Positions 1 to 6,686 of a stretch of DNA of 13,352 bases are shown here, piece by piece. The notes beneath the pieces were generated by a model. It saw only the letters and a program-made list of their open reading frames with translations. It was not told the DNA's origin and did no database searches. The position numbers were made by a program, and so were the translations under genes. The stretch covers positions 1-13,352 of the forward strand of contig CAMWOX010000021.1 in assembly GCA_947175975.1 (NCBI GenBank), written 5' to 3'. Position 1 is the stretch's first letter. Every line of letters begins with the position of its first letter. The stretch is from an uncultured Ruminococcus sp. (GTDB taxonomy: Bacteria > Bacillota > Clostridia > Oscillospirales > Ruminococcaceae).

Positions 1-287
1 GTTTCAGGATTAAGATAAGTAAATGCAGTATCAACCTTATCAAAAAGAACAATTTTTCCGTCAAGAAATCGATATCTGAAATTTTCAATTTCATTGGCAC
101 ATTTACAAATTGCATAAACCATAGCTATTGTAAAAGAAAAGCCTTGCTCTTTGACTTTTCTTTTAAAATTCGTAATATCCACCTCAAAAGTAACACAAAA
201 ACATGGTTCTATACTATTTCTGAAAATCCTACAGTGCATAGCACGTTCCCAGTTTGTTTCGTCTATTAATTCATAATGATTTGACAT
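1..287 (-). CDS. Chloramphenicol O-acetyltransferase family protein, N-terminal part (runs off the window)
   Basis: The minus strand reads open from an ATG at 287 to the window edge, giving 95 complete codons. The ATG follows a GGAGAG ribosome binding site about 8 bases upstream. The protein begins MSNHYELIDETNWER and continues with FKRKVKEQGFSFTIAM and FRYRFLDGKIVLFDKVD. This matches the opening of the CAT (CatA) family: the 'NWxR' segment, the strand-helix around 'GFSFTIAMVYAI', and the 'FRYR..DGKIVLFDKVDTAFT' strands. The family transfers acetyl from acetyl-CoA to chloramphenicol or related hydroxyl groups, acting as a trimer in the cytoplasm. The catalytic HHxxxDG motif would lie outside the window, so activity cannot be judged. 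GC is about 30% (71 of the first 240 bases), against about 42% in the gene upstream, which suggests recent acquisition. It starts 41 bases after the DUF5662 gene with no obvious terminator between. Many chromosomal CAT homologues have no proven resistance role. Confidence 0.82.
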   Translation of the reverse strand, partial: MSNHYELIDETNWERAMHCRIFRNSIEPCFCVTFEVDITNFKRKVKEQGFSFTIAMVYAICKCANEIENFRYRFLDGKIVLFDKVDTAFTYLNPE

Positions 288-328
288 AATATCTCTCCAG
301 ATTTCAGATCAATTTGGGCAATTATAGC

Positions 329-874
329 TTAATAATCTTCATGCGTGTCCAGATACCAGTGTAACCACGCAAACGTAAAATCTTCTCCCTTGACCGCAAG
401 CATTTTCAGAAGTATTTCCAGAAATTTTGCCGTTTCAGGATGGATTCTCCGCCTTGGCTTTCCTTTCAGAAAATAACACAATGGATCTGTATTTTTATAC
501 TTCTCGCCATTATAAATCTTGCTGGCGGCAACTCTGTCACAGAACATCTCCGCCACATAGCAAAGCGGCATTTTCACAGGTTCAAGCTTTCTCGTTTTTG
601 GTGAATAATCTGTCCAGTATTCAAAATGATGCTTATTCCTGCCCTTGTGATGCATCCATGCCGAAGAATAACCCAGCTCAGAACGTTCCTGCTCATTGGG
701 ACTTCTGTTCCCCTGATAATACTTCACACTTGGAATAAATTCTGTTGGCGCATACTTTGACAGATCATGTGCCAGACCCTGCCAGAAAATCCCCGCTTTC
801 CAACAGTTCACCATCACTGCATGGCGATGTCTGGCAACTGTTCTGAGATGCCCCCAGAAATTTGAAAACTCCAT
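329..874 (-). CDS. DUF5662 family protein, HD-like, function unknown
   Basis: This 181-residue protein has no signal peptide or membrane segment. I recognise it as DUF5662, a family common in Firmicutes without an assigned function. Visible conserved-looking features are H16 and H18, the motif H36-D37 in 'GLAHDLSKY', H75-H76 in 'WMHHKGRNKHH', and D113 in 'EMFCDRVAA'. The H...HD...H...D spacing resembles the metal-binding pattern of HD-domain phosphohydrolases, so a metal-dependent hydrolase is plausible, but this is inference. The start at 874 follows an AAAGGCAGG stretch. The gene begins 32 bases after the stop of rel and on the same strand, so it is probably cotranscribed with the alarmone enzyme; in Bacillus this downstream slot is taken by dtd. 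Confidence is high that the gene is real and in this family, low for any biochemical role. Confidence 0.85.
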   Translation of the reverse strand: MEFSNFWGHLRTVARHRHAVMVNCWKAGIFWQGLAHDLSKYAPTEFIPSVKYYQGNRSPNEQERSELGYSSAWMHHKGRNKHHFEYWTDYSPKTRKLEPVKMPLCYVAEMFCDRVAASKIYNGEKYKNTDPLCYFLKGKPRRRIHPETAKFLEILLKMLAVKGEDFTFAWLHWYLDTHEDY

Positions 875-906
875 GAAAATGCCTGCCTTTCGCTAGAATA
901 ATAATC

Positions 907-3108
907 TTAATTAGATGCCCTTTCGACAGTCAGCACACCCTTGACTTTGCGGATTTTCTCAAAAATCGCTGTCAGCTGTGATTTGTTCACAATCATCAGA
1001 CAAATATCCACAATGGCATTGCCATTCTTCAGATTTCTGGAAGAAGAATGCACAATCGGGATTCTTGCTTCCGTGAGAATTGCTGTAATATCAAACATCA
1101 GCCCAATTCTGTCAAGTGCGATAATCTCAATGCTCGTCTGCATTGCTGTTTCCTGATGATCCGTCCACTGAATTTCAAGCCAGCGTTCTCTTTCCTCAGG
1201 AATATCACGTTTCAGCATGGATTGATAATTCACACAGGAAACTGTATGAACAGAGATCCCATGTCCTCTTGTGACAAATCCCACAATCTCATCTCCTGGA
1301 AGAGGATTACAGCATTGTGAAAATTTATAAGCACAATCCTGGATTTCATCCAGAATAATTCTGCCTTTCTGCCTGGAAACAGGCTGTACAACCGGAGATT
1401 TGGCTTTGGGCTGTTCCTCCTGGCAGTATAATTTATGATACAGATCTTTCCAACGAGGTGCAAATTTCTGGATGCTGACACCACCATAGCCAATGGATGC
1501 ATAAAAATCATCCAATGTATTACAGTTATGACGTTTCAGATCATCTTCTAAAAACTTTCTGTAATCCTCCTCGGGGATATGAATCCGGCATCTCTGAAAC
1601 TCTTTTTCCAGCATTGCCCTGCCGGTTTCAATATTTTCCTCCCGACGTTCTCTCTTGAACCACAAACGGATCTTTGACTTTGCACTTGTTGTCCTGGCAA
1701 TTTCGAGCCATGCCCTGTTAGGCCCTTTTTCTTCTTTACTGGTGAGAATCTCACAGATCTGACCTGTCTGGAGCTGATAATTTAATGGTACAATCCGGCT
1801 GTTAACCTTCGCACCCATCATTTTATGTCCAACTTGCGTATGAATCTTATAAGCGAAGTCAATTGGCGTTGCACCGCCTGGCAGGGAAACAGAATCTCCC
1901 TGTGGTGTCAGGACAATCACAACACTCTCTGGTGCAACGTCATTTTTAATAATCCGGACAATCTCTTCTACATCATCTGAAGTCTGTTGTATCTCAATCG
2001 CCTCTCGTACCCAGTTGAGATACTGATCCAGACGATCTTTTCCATGGATTCCCTCTTTATATTTCCAGTGTGCCGCAATACCGTATTCTGCTGTCCGGTG
2101 CATCTCCCAAGTACGGATCTGGACTTCAAACGGAATGCCCTCCTGCCCGATCACGGTTGTATGCAAAGATTTATAATTATTCTCTTTCGGAGACTGAATA
2201 TAATCTTTGAAGCGATTCGGAATGGGTCGGAACATATCATGAATCATCCCAAGAACAGCATAGCATTCTGTTTTGTTGGAAACAATCACACGAACAGCAT
2301 ATTTGTCATAAATTTCACTGAAATCTTTATGCTTGACATAGAGTTTCTTATACATACCATAAATACTTTTAGCACGTCCATCAATCTGTGGTTCTTTCTC
2401 GAACTGGAAATCACTTGCCTGGAGATGCTGCCGGATGCGTTCCTTGATAGATGTGATAAAGTCCGCACGTTCCTGTTTGTCAGAAGCAAGCATTTTCTCA
2501 ATCTCGGCATAGGCAAATGGATCTAAATAGTAGAATGACAGATCCTCCAGCTCCTCATGCAGTTTCTCGATACCAAGTCTGCTTGCAATTGGTGCATAGA
2601 TATTCATGGTCTCATAAGCAGTTGCCTGCTGCTTGTAAGACGGTCTGTACTGGAGTGTACGCATATTATGCAGCCTGTCGCAAAGTTTGATCATCATAAC
2701 CCGAATGTCATTTTTCATGGCAATCAGGATTTTACAAATATCCTTTGCTTTCTGCTGATCTTTGTTAAAAATCGGAATTTTCTCCAATTTTGTCACGCCT
2801 TCGACCAGATCCGCCACATCTCTGCCAAACAATTTCCTGACTTGCTCATAAGTTGCAGATGTATCCTCTACAACATCATGCAGAAGTGCCGCACAGATTG
2901 TATCTGTATCCATCCCCAGATCCAACAGAATATCCGCTACAGCAACAGGATGAATGATATACGGCTGACCAGAGGAACGGAACTGTCCCTCATGTGCTTT
3001 TTCCGCAAAGCGGTAAGCAGACTTGATCTTACTGAAATCATACTGCTTATCTCCATCAAGAATTTTCTGCATCAGCATGTCAAATGTCACAATTCTATCC
3101 TCTGTCAT
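907..3108 (-). CDS. rel: Bifunctional (p)ppGpp synthetase/hydrolase, RelA/SpoT (Rel) family
   Basis: This cytoplasmic 733-residue enzyme makes the stringent-response alarmones from ATP plus GTP/GDP and also hydrolyses them. All Rel domains are present in order. The HD hydrolase domain carries R44, H53, H77-D78, E81-D82, D144 and N148, residues known from streptococcal Rel, at the same numbering. The synthetase domain spans about 240-350, with D268, the RFKD motif at 299-302, and E328 in 'FEVQIRT'. A TGS domain follows at about 396-455, then a Cys-rich zinc-finger-like segment ('KFSQCCNPLPGDE', about 591-628) and a C-terminal ACT domain at about 655-730. The RxKD motif is the form found in bifunctional enzymes, as opposed to ExDD in monofunctional RelA, so both activities are expected. 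The ATG at 3108 has an excellent AAGGAGGG site 8 bases upstream. It lies 67 bases after recJ. No separate strong promoter was found, so readthrough from the recJ promoter is likely. Confidence 0.97.
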   Translation of the reverse strand: MTEDRIVTFDMLMQKILDGDKQYDFSKIKSAYRFAEKAHEGQFRSSGQPYIIHPVAVADILLDLGMDTDTICAALLHDVVEDTSATYEQVRKLFGRDVADLVEGVTKLEKIPIFNKDQQKAKDICKILIAMKNDIRVMMIKLCDRLHNMRTLQYRPSYKQQATAYETMNIYAPIASRLGIEKLHEELEDLSFYYLDPFAYAEIEKMLASDKQERADFITSIKERIRQHLQASDFQFEKEPQIDGRAKSIYGMYKKLYVKHKDFSEIYDKYAVRVIVSNKTECYAVLGMIHDMFRPIPNRFKDYIQSPKENNYKSLHTTVIGQEGIPFEVQIRTWEMHRTAEYGIAAHWKYKEGIHGKDRLDQYLNWVREAIEIQQTSDDVEEIVRIIKNDVAPESVVIVLTPQGDSVSLPGGATPIDFAYKIHTQVGHKMMGAKVNSRIVPLNYQLQTGQICEILTSKEEKGPNRAWLEIARTTSAKSKIRLWFKRERREENIETGRAMLEKEFQRCRIHIPEEDYRKFLEDDLKRHNCNTLDDFYASIGYGGVSIQKFAPRWKDLYHKLYCQEEQPKAKSPVVQPVSRQKGRIILDEIQDCAYKFSQCCNPLPGDEIVGFVTRGHGISVHTVSCVNYQSMLKRDIPEERERWLEIQWTDHQETAMQTSIEIIALDRIGLMFDITAILTEARIPIVHSSSRNLKNGNAIVDICLMIVNKSQLTAIFEKIRKVKGVLTVERASN

Positions 3109-3175
3109 GTATAAACCCTCCTTAAGATACTTTCCGGCAGATATGCCAGATTTTGACCATTTAAAAAATAGTAAT

Positions 3176-5209
3176 CTATTCAGAGATTCCTGCGTGTTCC
3201 CTGATCTTCCTGAGAATATTGGAATCTTCCAGACTTACTTTCTGTACTGCTGGCAAACGTTTTGCAATATCCGTCACAGGATCATAATCAATTAATCCCA
3301 ATTCGCTGAAAATATCCAATGCAAATAATAATTTACAATAATTCATATTTTCCCGCATCACAACCGGGGCAAGCTCTTCTCTTTTGACATCTTTTCCGGC
3401 GAGTGCCTGATAAATAATAGAAAGCTCCTGCCTTGTCGGACACATAGCCGGATAATACTCACCAGGAAGCATCTCATTTCTACAATATTTGTCATAAATC
3501 TGCATGGCATTCAGAATTTTCATCTGCTGCAAACCAACTGGTCTGGCTTCCTGTACATGCAGATTCACAGAAACTCTTCCTTGATACTCATTAATCTTCA
3601 TACGTACCAGCATATGATAGAAATGCCCAGCGACAATGCCTGTCTGCTCCGGCATTCTGCCAAAGAACATCGCCCGGTAATTCTGATTCTGAATCCGGAC
3701 TGTCATCCTGGTATGTACGCCGTTTGTTGTTGCATGAATATCCTGTACCAGCACATGCTCTGCCAGAAAAACCGGTTCGGGGTTATCTGCTCCGAATGGT
3801 GCAAGCTGTTGCAGACTGCTGACAGCATCCACTGTCATGATCGCAGGCTCTAATGGACAAGCTACCTGTACTTCCATGAATGGCATTTCTGCATAATTCT
3901 TTGCTGCATATGCCTGTAAAGCTTCCCGGAATGCCGGAATATTCTCTTCTTTGAGTGACAGACCACCTGCTGACGGATGTCCACCAAATTTCTCCAACAG
4001 ATCTGCACAGGCTTCCAATGCATGGAATACATGAAACGCTCCAAAACTTCTTGCAGAACAATGCCCATAACCATCCTTGACACACATCACAAAACAAGGT
4101 TTATTGTACCGCTCCTGCATTTTGGATGCAACAATTCCTATCACACCGGCATGCCATTCTTCCCCGACAAATAACAATACCCTCTCGTGCAGAATCTCTG
4201 GCTGCTCCCGGATCTGCTGTTCAATTGCCCTGACAATTTCTGCTTCTTTTTCTTTTCGCTGCATATTAATCTGATTCAGATTTTCAGCAAGATTTTTTGC
4301 CGATTCCGAATCTTCCGCAAGCAGCAGCTCCACAGCAAGCCTGGGCGATGCCATCCGACCAGCGGCATTAATTCTTGGAGCAATCCCAAAAGCAATACTA
4401 CCGGCATCCAAAGGTTTTTCAGTGAGACCACTCACCTGACGCAGTGCCAGTAAGCCTACACGCTCTGTATTTTCCAGATATTCCAATCCACGGCTGACAA
4501 GAAAGCGATTTTCTCCTGTCAGGGAAACCACATCCGCAATGGTTGCAATCGCTGCCAGATCTCCGAACTGCTCCATTGCCATCTGTAAATCACCATCGTT
4601 CATCGCTGCAACTAACAGCAATGCAATTCCTGCACCACAATATAACCGAAACGGTGAAACATTATCCATCCTGTGAGCATCCACAATGGCAAGGGCTTCC
4701 GGTAGTTCCTCTCCTGGCTGGTGATGATCTGTAATAATCAGCTCCATTCCCAAGTTCTGAATCAATTTTGCTTCCGGAATCGCTGAAATTCCATTGTCAA
4801 CAGTCACAATCAGTTCAATTCCGGCTTCGTGCATTTCCCGGACAGCCGTTTCATTCAGTCCATATCCCTCAGACCGTTCCGGGATTCTCCAACTGACATC
4901 TGCACCCATTTCCAGCAGAAACGAATACAAGATCACTGTTGACATTACACCATCACAGTCATAATCTCCATAGACACAGATCTTTTTCTGATCCTCAATT
5001 GCCTGATTCAACAGATCCGCCGCCTTTTGCATATCACAGATCAGAAACGGGTCACTCAGTTCCTGACAGCTCAGGATGGCAGCCGCCTGCTGTACATGGA
5101 TATATCCCTGTGACACAAGCACACGACAACACAGCTCAGAAAGATCACTGACTGATTTTAATTCTGCTACATTTGCCGGATCAGGTCTATGAATATTCCA
5201 TCTTTTCAT
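3176..5209 (-). CDS. recJ: Single-stranded-DNA-specific exonuclease RecJ
   Basis: RecJ degrades single-stranded DNA 5' to 3' in recombinational and mismatch repair, in the cytoplasm, using Mn2+/Mg2+. The 677-residue protein carries the DHH phosphoesterase motifs: DYDCDG at 82-87, VDNGIS at 137-142, DHH at 161-163, and the D226 region 'ATIADVVSL'. 'APRINAAGRM' lies at 277-286. The DHHA1 motif GGHPSAGGL is at 409-417, and an OB-fold-like region follows at about 445-555. The last 120 residues form an extra C-terminal segment. The length lies between E. coli RecJ (577) and the longer Bacillus form (about 786). The ATG at 5209 has a modest GGGGA site about 8 bases upstream. It is the first gene of the recJ-rel unit. 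That pairing is conserved in Firmicutes, often with apt between the two genes, which is missing here. Confidence 0.96.
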   Translation of the reverse strand: MKRWNIHRPDPANVAELKSVSDLSELCCRVLVSQGYIHVQQAAAILSCQELSDPFLICDMQKAADLLNQAIEDQKKICVYGDYDCDGVMSTVILYSFLLEMGADVSWRIPERSEGYGLNETAVREMHEAGIELIVTVDNGISAIPEAKLIQNLGMELIITDHHQPGEELPEALAIVDAHRMDNVSPFRLYCGAGIALLLVAAMNDGDLQMAMEQFGDLAAIATIADVVSLTGENRFLVSRGLEYLENTERVGLLALRQVSGLTEKPLDAGSIAFGIAPRINAAGRMASPRLAVELLLAEDSESAKNLAENLNQINMQRKEKEAEIVRAIEQQIREQPEILHERVLLFVGEEWHAGVIGIVASKMQERYNKPCFVMCVKDGYGHCSARSFGAFHVFHALEACADLLEKFGGHPSAGGLSLKEENIPAFREALQAYAAKNYAEMPFMEVQVACPLEPAIMTVDAVSSLQQLAPFGADNPEPVFLAEHVLVQDIHATTNGVHTRMTVRIQNQNYRAMFFGRMPEQTGIVAGHFYHMLVRMKINEYQGRVSVNLHVQEARPVGLQQMKILNAMQIYDKYCRNEMLPGEYYPAMCPTRQELSIIYQALAGKDVKREELAPVVMRENMNYCKLLFALDIFSELGLIDYDPVTDIAKRLPAVQKVSLEDSNILRKIREHAGISE

Positions 5210-5244
5210 ATATCAATCCCCAGACATAAAAAATTTATTCCTTT

Positions 5245-5273
5245 ATTATATCATCTTTTATGAGAAAAAGCAA
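5245..5273 (-). promoter_or_regulatory. Promoter of the recJ-rel operon
   Basis: On the minus strand TTGCTT (-35, 5273-5268) and TATAAT (-10, 5250-5245) are separated by exactly 17 bases. They point at recJ, whose start codon is about 35 bases downstream of the -10. This is a good sigma-A-type promoter, found by eye only. It is the only convincing promoter seen upstream of recJ, rel and the DUF5662 gene. Confidence 0.75.
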
Positions 5274-5386
5274 GTGTTTTTTTCACAAAATTTTATCACA
5301 AAACCAGGATAAATTCATCACAAGCTGATCATAAATTTTAAAAAAATCTCATTAAAAAATTTTTTAAATTTTTTTTGAAAAACCTC

Positions 5387-5415
5387 TTGACAAATATTTT
5401 AAAATATGCTATAAT
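5387..5415 (+). promoter_or_regulatory. Consensus promoter of the tRNA-Ser pair, with upstream A/T tracts
   Basis: TTGACA (5387-5392) and TATAAT (5410-5415) are separated by 17 bases, a perfect sigma-A consensus, and drive the two serine tRNAs starting 56 bases downstream of the -10. The 30 bases upstream are nearly pure A/T tracts (5351-5378), the composition expected of an UP element. This suits a strong stable-RNA promoter. It is divergent from the recJ promoter, with about 110 bases between the two -35 boxes. That stretch is AT-rich and I see no gene in it. Confidence 0.85.
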
Positions 5416-5470
5416 AAAAAAGCTGATTAAGATATGCAGTATAAAACTCGGCAATACGCTGCGTGATACT

Positions 5471-5556
5471 GGAGAGGTGTCCGAGCGGTTTAAGGAGCTA
5501 GTCTTGAAAACTAGTGATACGGCGACGTACCGTGGGTTCGAATCCCACCCTCTCCG
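5471..5556 (+). tRNA. tRNA-Ser (anticodon UGA)
   Basis: The 86-base gene folds as a class II tRNA with a long variable arm. The acceptor stem GGAGAGG (5471-5477) pairs with CCTCTCC (5549-5555), and the discriminator is G5556. The anticodon stem CTAGT/ACTAG encloses the loop CTTGAAA, with anticodon TGA at 5505-5507, reading UCA and other UCN codons. The T arm contains GTTCGAATC. The CCA end is not encoded and must be added enzymatically. It is the first gene of a two-tRNA transcript. Confidence 0.96.
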
Positions 5557-5581
5557 TTATATTTCTTTTGATTCATGATTT

Positions 5582-5671
5582 GCGGAAATACCCAAGTGGT
5601 GAAGGGGCTCCCCTGCTAAGGGAGTAGGTCGTGTAAGAAGCGGCGCGAGGGTTCAAATCCCTCTTTCCGCG
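5582..5671 (+). tRNA. tRNA-Ser (anticodon GCU)
   Basis: The 90-base gene is a class II tRNA with a long variable arm. The acceptor stem GCGGAAA (5582-5588) pairs with TTTCCGC (5664-5670), and the discriminator is G5671. The anticodon stem CTCCC/GGGAG encloses the loop CTGCTAA, with anticodon GCT at 5615-5617, reading AGC and AGU. The T arm contains GTTCAAATC. No CCA is encoded. It lies 25 bases after the first tRNA-Ser and directly before a terminator, so both are processed from one precursor. Confidence 0.96.
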
Positions 5672-5674
5672 CTG

Positions 5675-5706
5675 AAAAGCATTCACAGTTTTGTGAATGC
5701 TTTTTT
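5675..5706 (+). terminator. Terminator of the tRNA pair, probably bidirectional
   Basis: GCATTCACA (5679-5687) and TGTGAATGC (5692-5700) form a perfect 9-bp stem with a 4-base loop, followed by six T on the plus strand. Four A precede the stem, so the minus strand reads stem then TTTT. It can therefore also end the convergent dehydrogenase gene, whose stop is 35 bases away. Confidence 0.9.
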
Positions 5707-5740
5707 ATTTTTATATTATAAATAGATTCTAAAAAATCCC

Positions 5741-6502
5741 CTATTCTATGATTTCTTTTCGTTTCTGCAATTCGTACACAAACCGGTTTACAAGCTGTTC
5801 CGGACAAAGTTTCGCACCAAGTACACCAATTTTCATACCAAGTGTCGGAATCAGAACCCCTTTGCCGGCTAATGCACCCTCAAGCCCGTATTGTGCAATA
5901 TATTTTGCAGAAACTGGCTTCATGGAGAACATCACACCTGCTCGGTTGTTAAAATTTGTATTCACGGGTCCGGGACACAACACACTGATATTTACATGCG
6001 AATTTTTACGTCTTAATTCCTCCCGGATCGCTGTGCTGAGCCTGACAACATAATTCTTTGATGCGTAATAACTTGATAATTTCGGACCTGCCATAAATCC
6101 CGCACTGGATGCCACATTCAGGATGCATCCGCTGTCCCGTTTCACAAATTCCCGAAGAAACAACTTTGTCAATGTGTGCAATGCGATAATATTCACCTGG
6201 ATCAGCTCCAATTCCTTTTCCAGAGATGTTTCCGTGAAATCTCCGAACACGCCGAATCCAGCATTATTGATTAAAAAATCAATCCGAGTATCCCTGCAAA
6301 AATCAAATAATTGTTTCGCCGCTCCCGGCTGTGCCAGATCCAGTGCAAGATATTTTGTACCTGTGCCAAATTTATCCGCCATACGCCGAAGCATGATTTC
6401 ATTTCTGCCTGTCAGTGTCAGCTCCCAGCCATTCTTATGCAGCCAGATTGCCATCTGCAAGCCAATTCCGGATGTTGCCCCTGTGACCAAAGCTCTTTTC
6501 AT
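5741..6502 (-). CDS. Short-chain dehydrogenase/reductase (SDR), classical type
   Basis: This 253-residue Rossmann-fold oxidoreductase is cytoplasmic, with no signal peptide. Visible SDR features are the cofactor motif TGATSGIG at 7-14, NNAG at 79-82, N104, catalytic S132 in 'NVASSAG', Y145 and K149 in the YxxxK motif, and 'PGPV' at 177-180. Together they give a complete Asn-Ser-Tyr-Lys active site. 'TGRN' at 31-34, with arginine after the second strand, suggests NADP(H), which is inference. It resembles the COG0300 (DltE-like) group, whose members act on various carbonyl or alcohol substrates; the substrate here cannot be read from the sequence. The ATG at 6502 has an AAGGTGG site 7-8 bases upstream. 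It is a single-gene unit with its own promoter, converges on the tRNA operon and is divergent from the lipoprotein genes. Confidence 0.93.
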   Translation of the reverse strand: MKRALVTGATSGIGLQMAIWLHKNGWELTLTGRNEIMLRRMADKFGTGTKYLALDLAQPGAAKQLFDFCRDTRIDFLINNAGFGVFGDFTETSLEKELELIQVNIIALHTLTKLFLREFVKRDSGCILNVASSAGFMAGPKLSSYYASKNYVVRLSTAIREELRRKNSHVNISVLCPGPVNTNFNNRAGVMFSMKPVSAKYIAQYGLEGALAGKGVLIPTLGMKIGVLGAKLCPEQLVNRFVYELQKRKEIIE

Positions 6503-6538
6503 ATAATTGCCACCTTTCCTGAATCAATCTGTATTTTT

Positions 6539-6567
6539 ATTATAACATATCCTATAAAGTACTGCAA
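6539..6567 (-). promoter_or_regulatory. Promoter of the short-chain dehydrogenase gene
   Basis: On the minus strand TTGCAG (6567-6562) and TATAAT (6544-6539) are separated by 17 bases, and the ATG is 36 bases downstream of the -10. It is divergent from the lipoprotein promoter at 6617-6645. Confidence 0.75.
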
Positions 6568-6616
6568 GTCTATTCTGAAAATTATGTGAAATTCAGAAAA
6601 AATTTTGCAAAAGCTA

Positions 6617-6645
6617 TGGACTTATTTCTGATTTTGTAGTATAAT
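6617..6645 (+). promoter_or_regulatory. Probable promoter of the two-lipoprotein operon
   Basis: TGGACT (6617-6622, four of six matches to TTGACA) and a perfect TATAAT (6640-6645) are separated by 17 bases and lie about 40 bases before the ATG at 6687. The -35 is imperfect, so a regulator may assist. A second TATAAT at 6660-6665 has no matching -35. Confidence 0.6.
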
Positions 6646-6686
6646 AAAGATTGATCTATTATAATCTATCACCGGAGGTAAAAAAC

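Noticed and set aside
1987..2526. Open reading frame of 179 codons on the plus strand inside rel
   Set aside because: It is antisense to the Rel catalytic region, lacks a start signal and shows no domain.
3133..3150. 7-bp hairpin in the recJ-rel gap
   Set aside because: TCCGGCA and TGCCAGA pair with a 4-base loop, but on the transcribed minus strand no T run follows, and the stem is short. I could not call it a terminator or a regulatory RNA.
5292..5313. Short inverted repeat TTTATC/GATAAA in the AT-rich gap upstream of the tRNAs
   Set aside because: Six-base dyads are expected by chance in such AT-rich sequence, and nothing else supports a binding site.
5375..5578. Plus-strand reading frame of 67 codons over the first tRNA
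   Set aside because: It spans the tRNA promoter and the whole tRNA-Ser gene and is explained by them.
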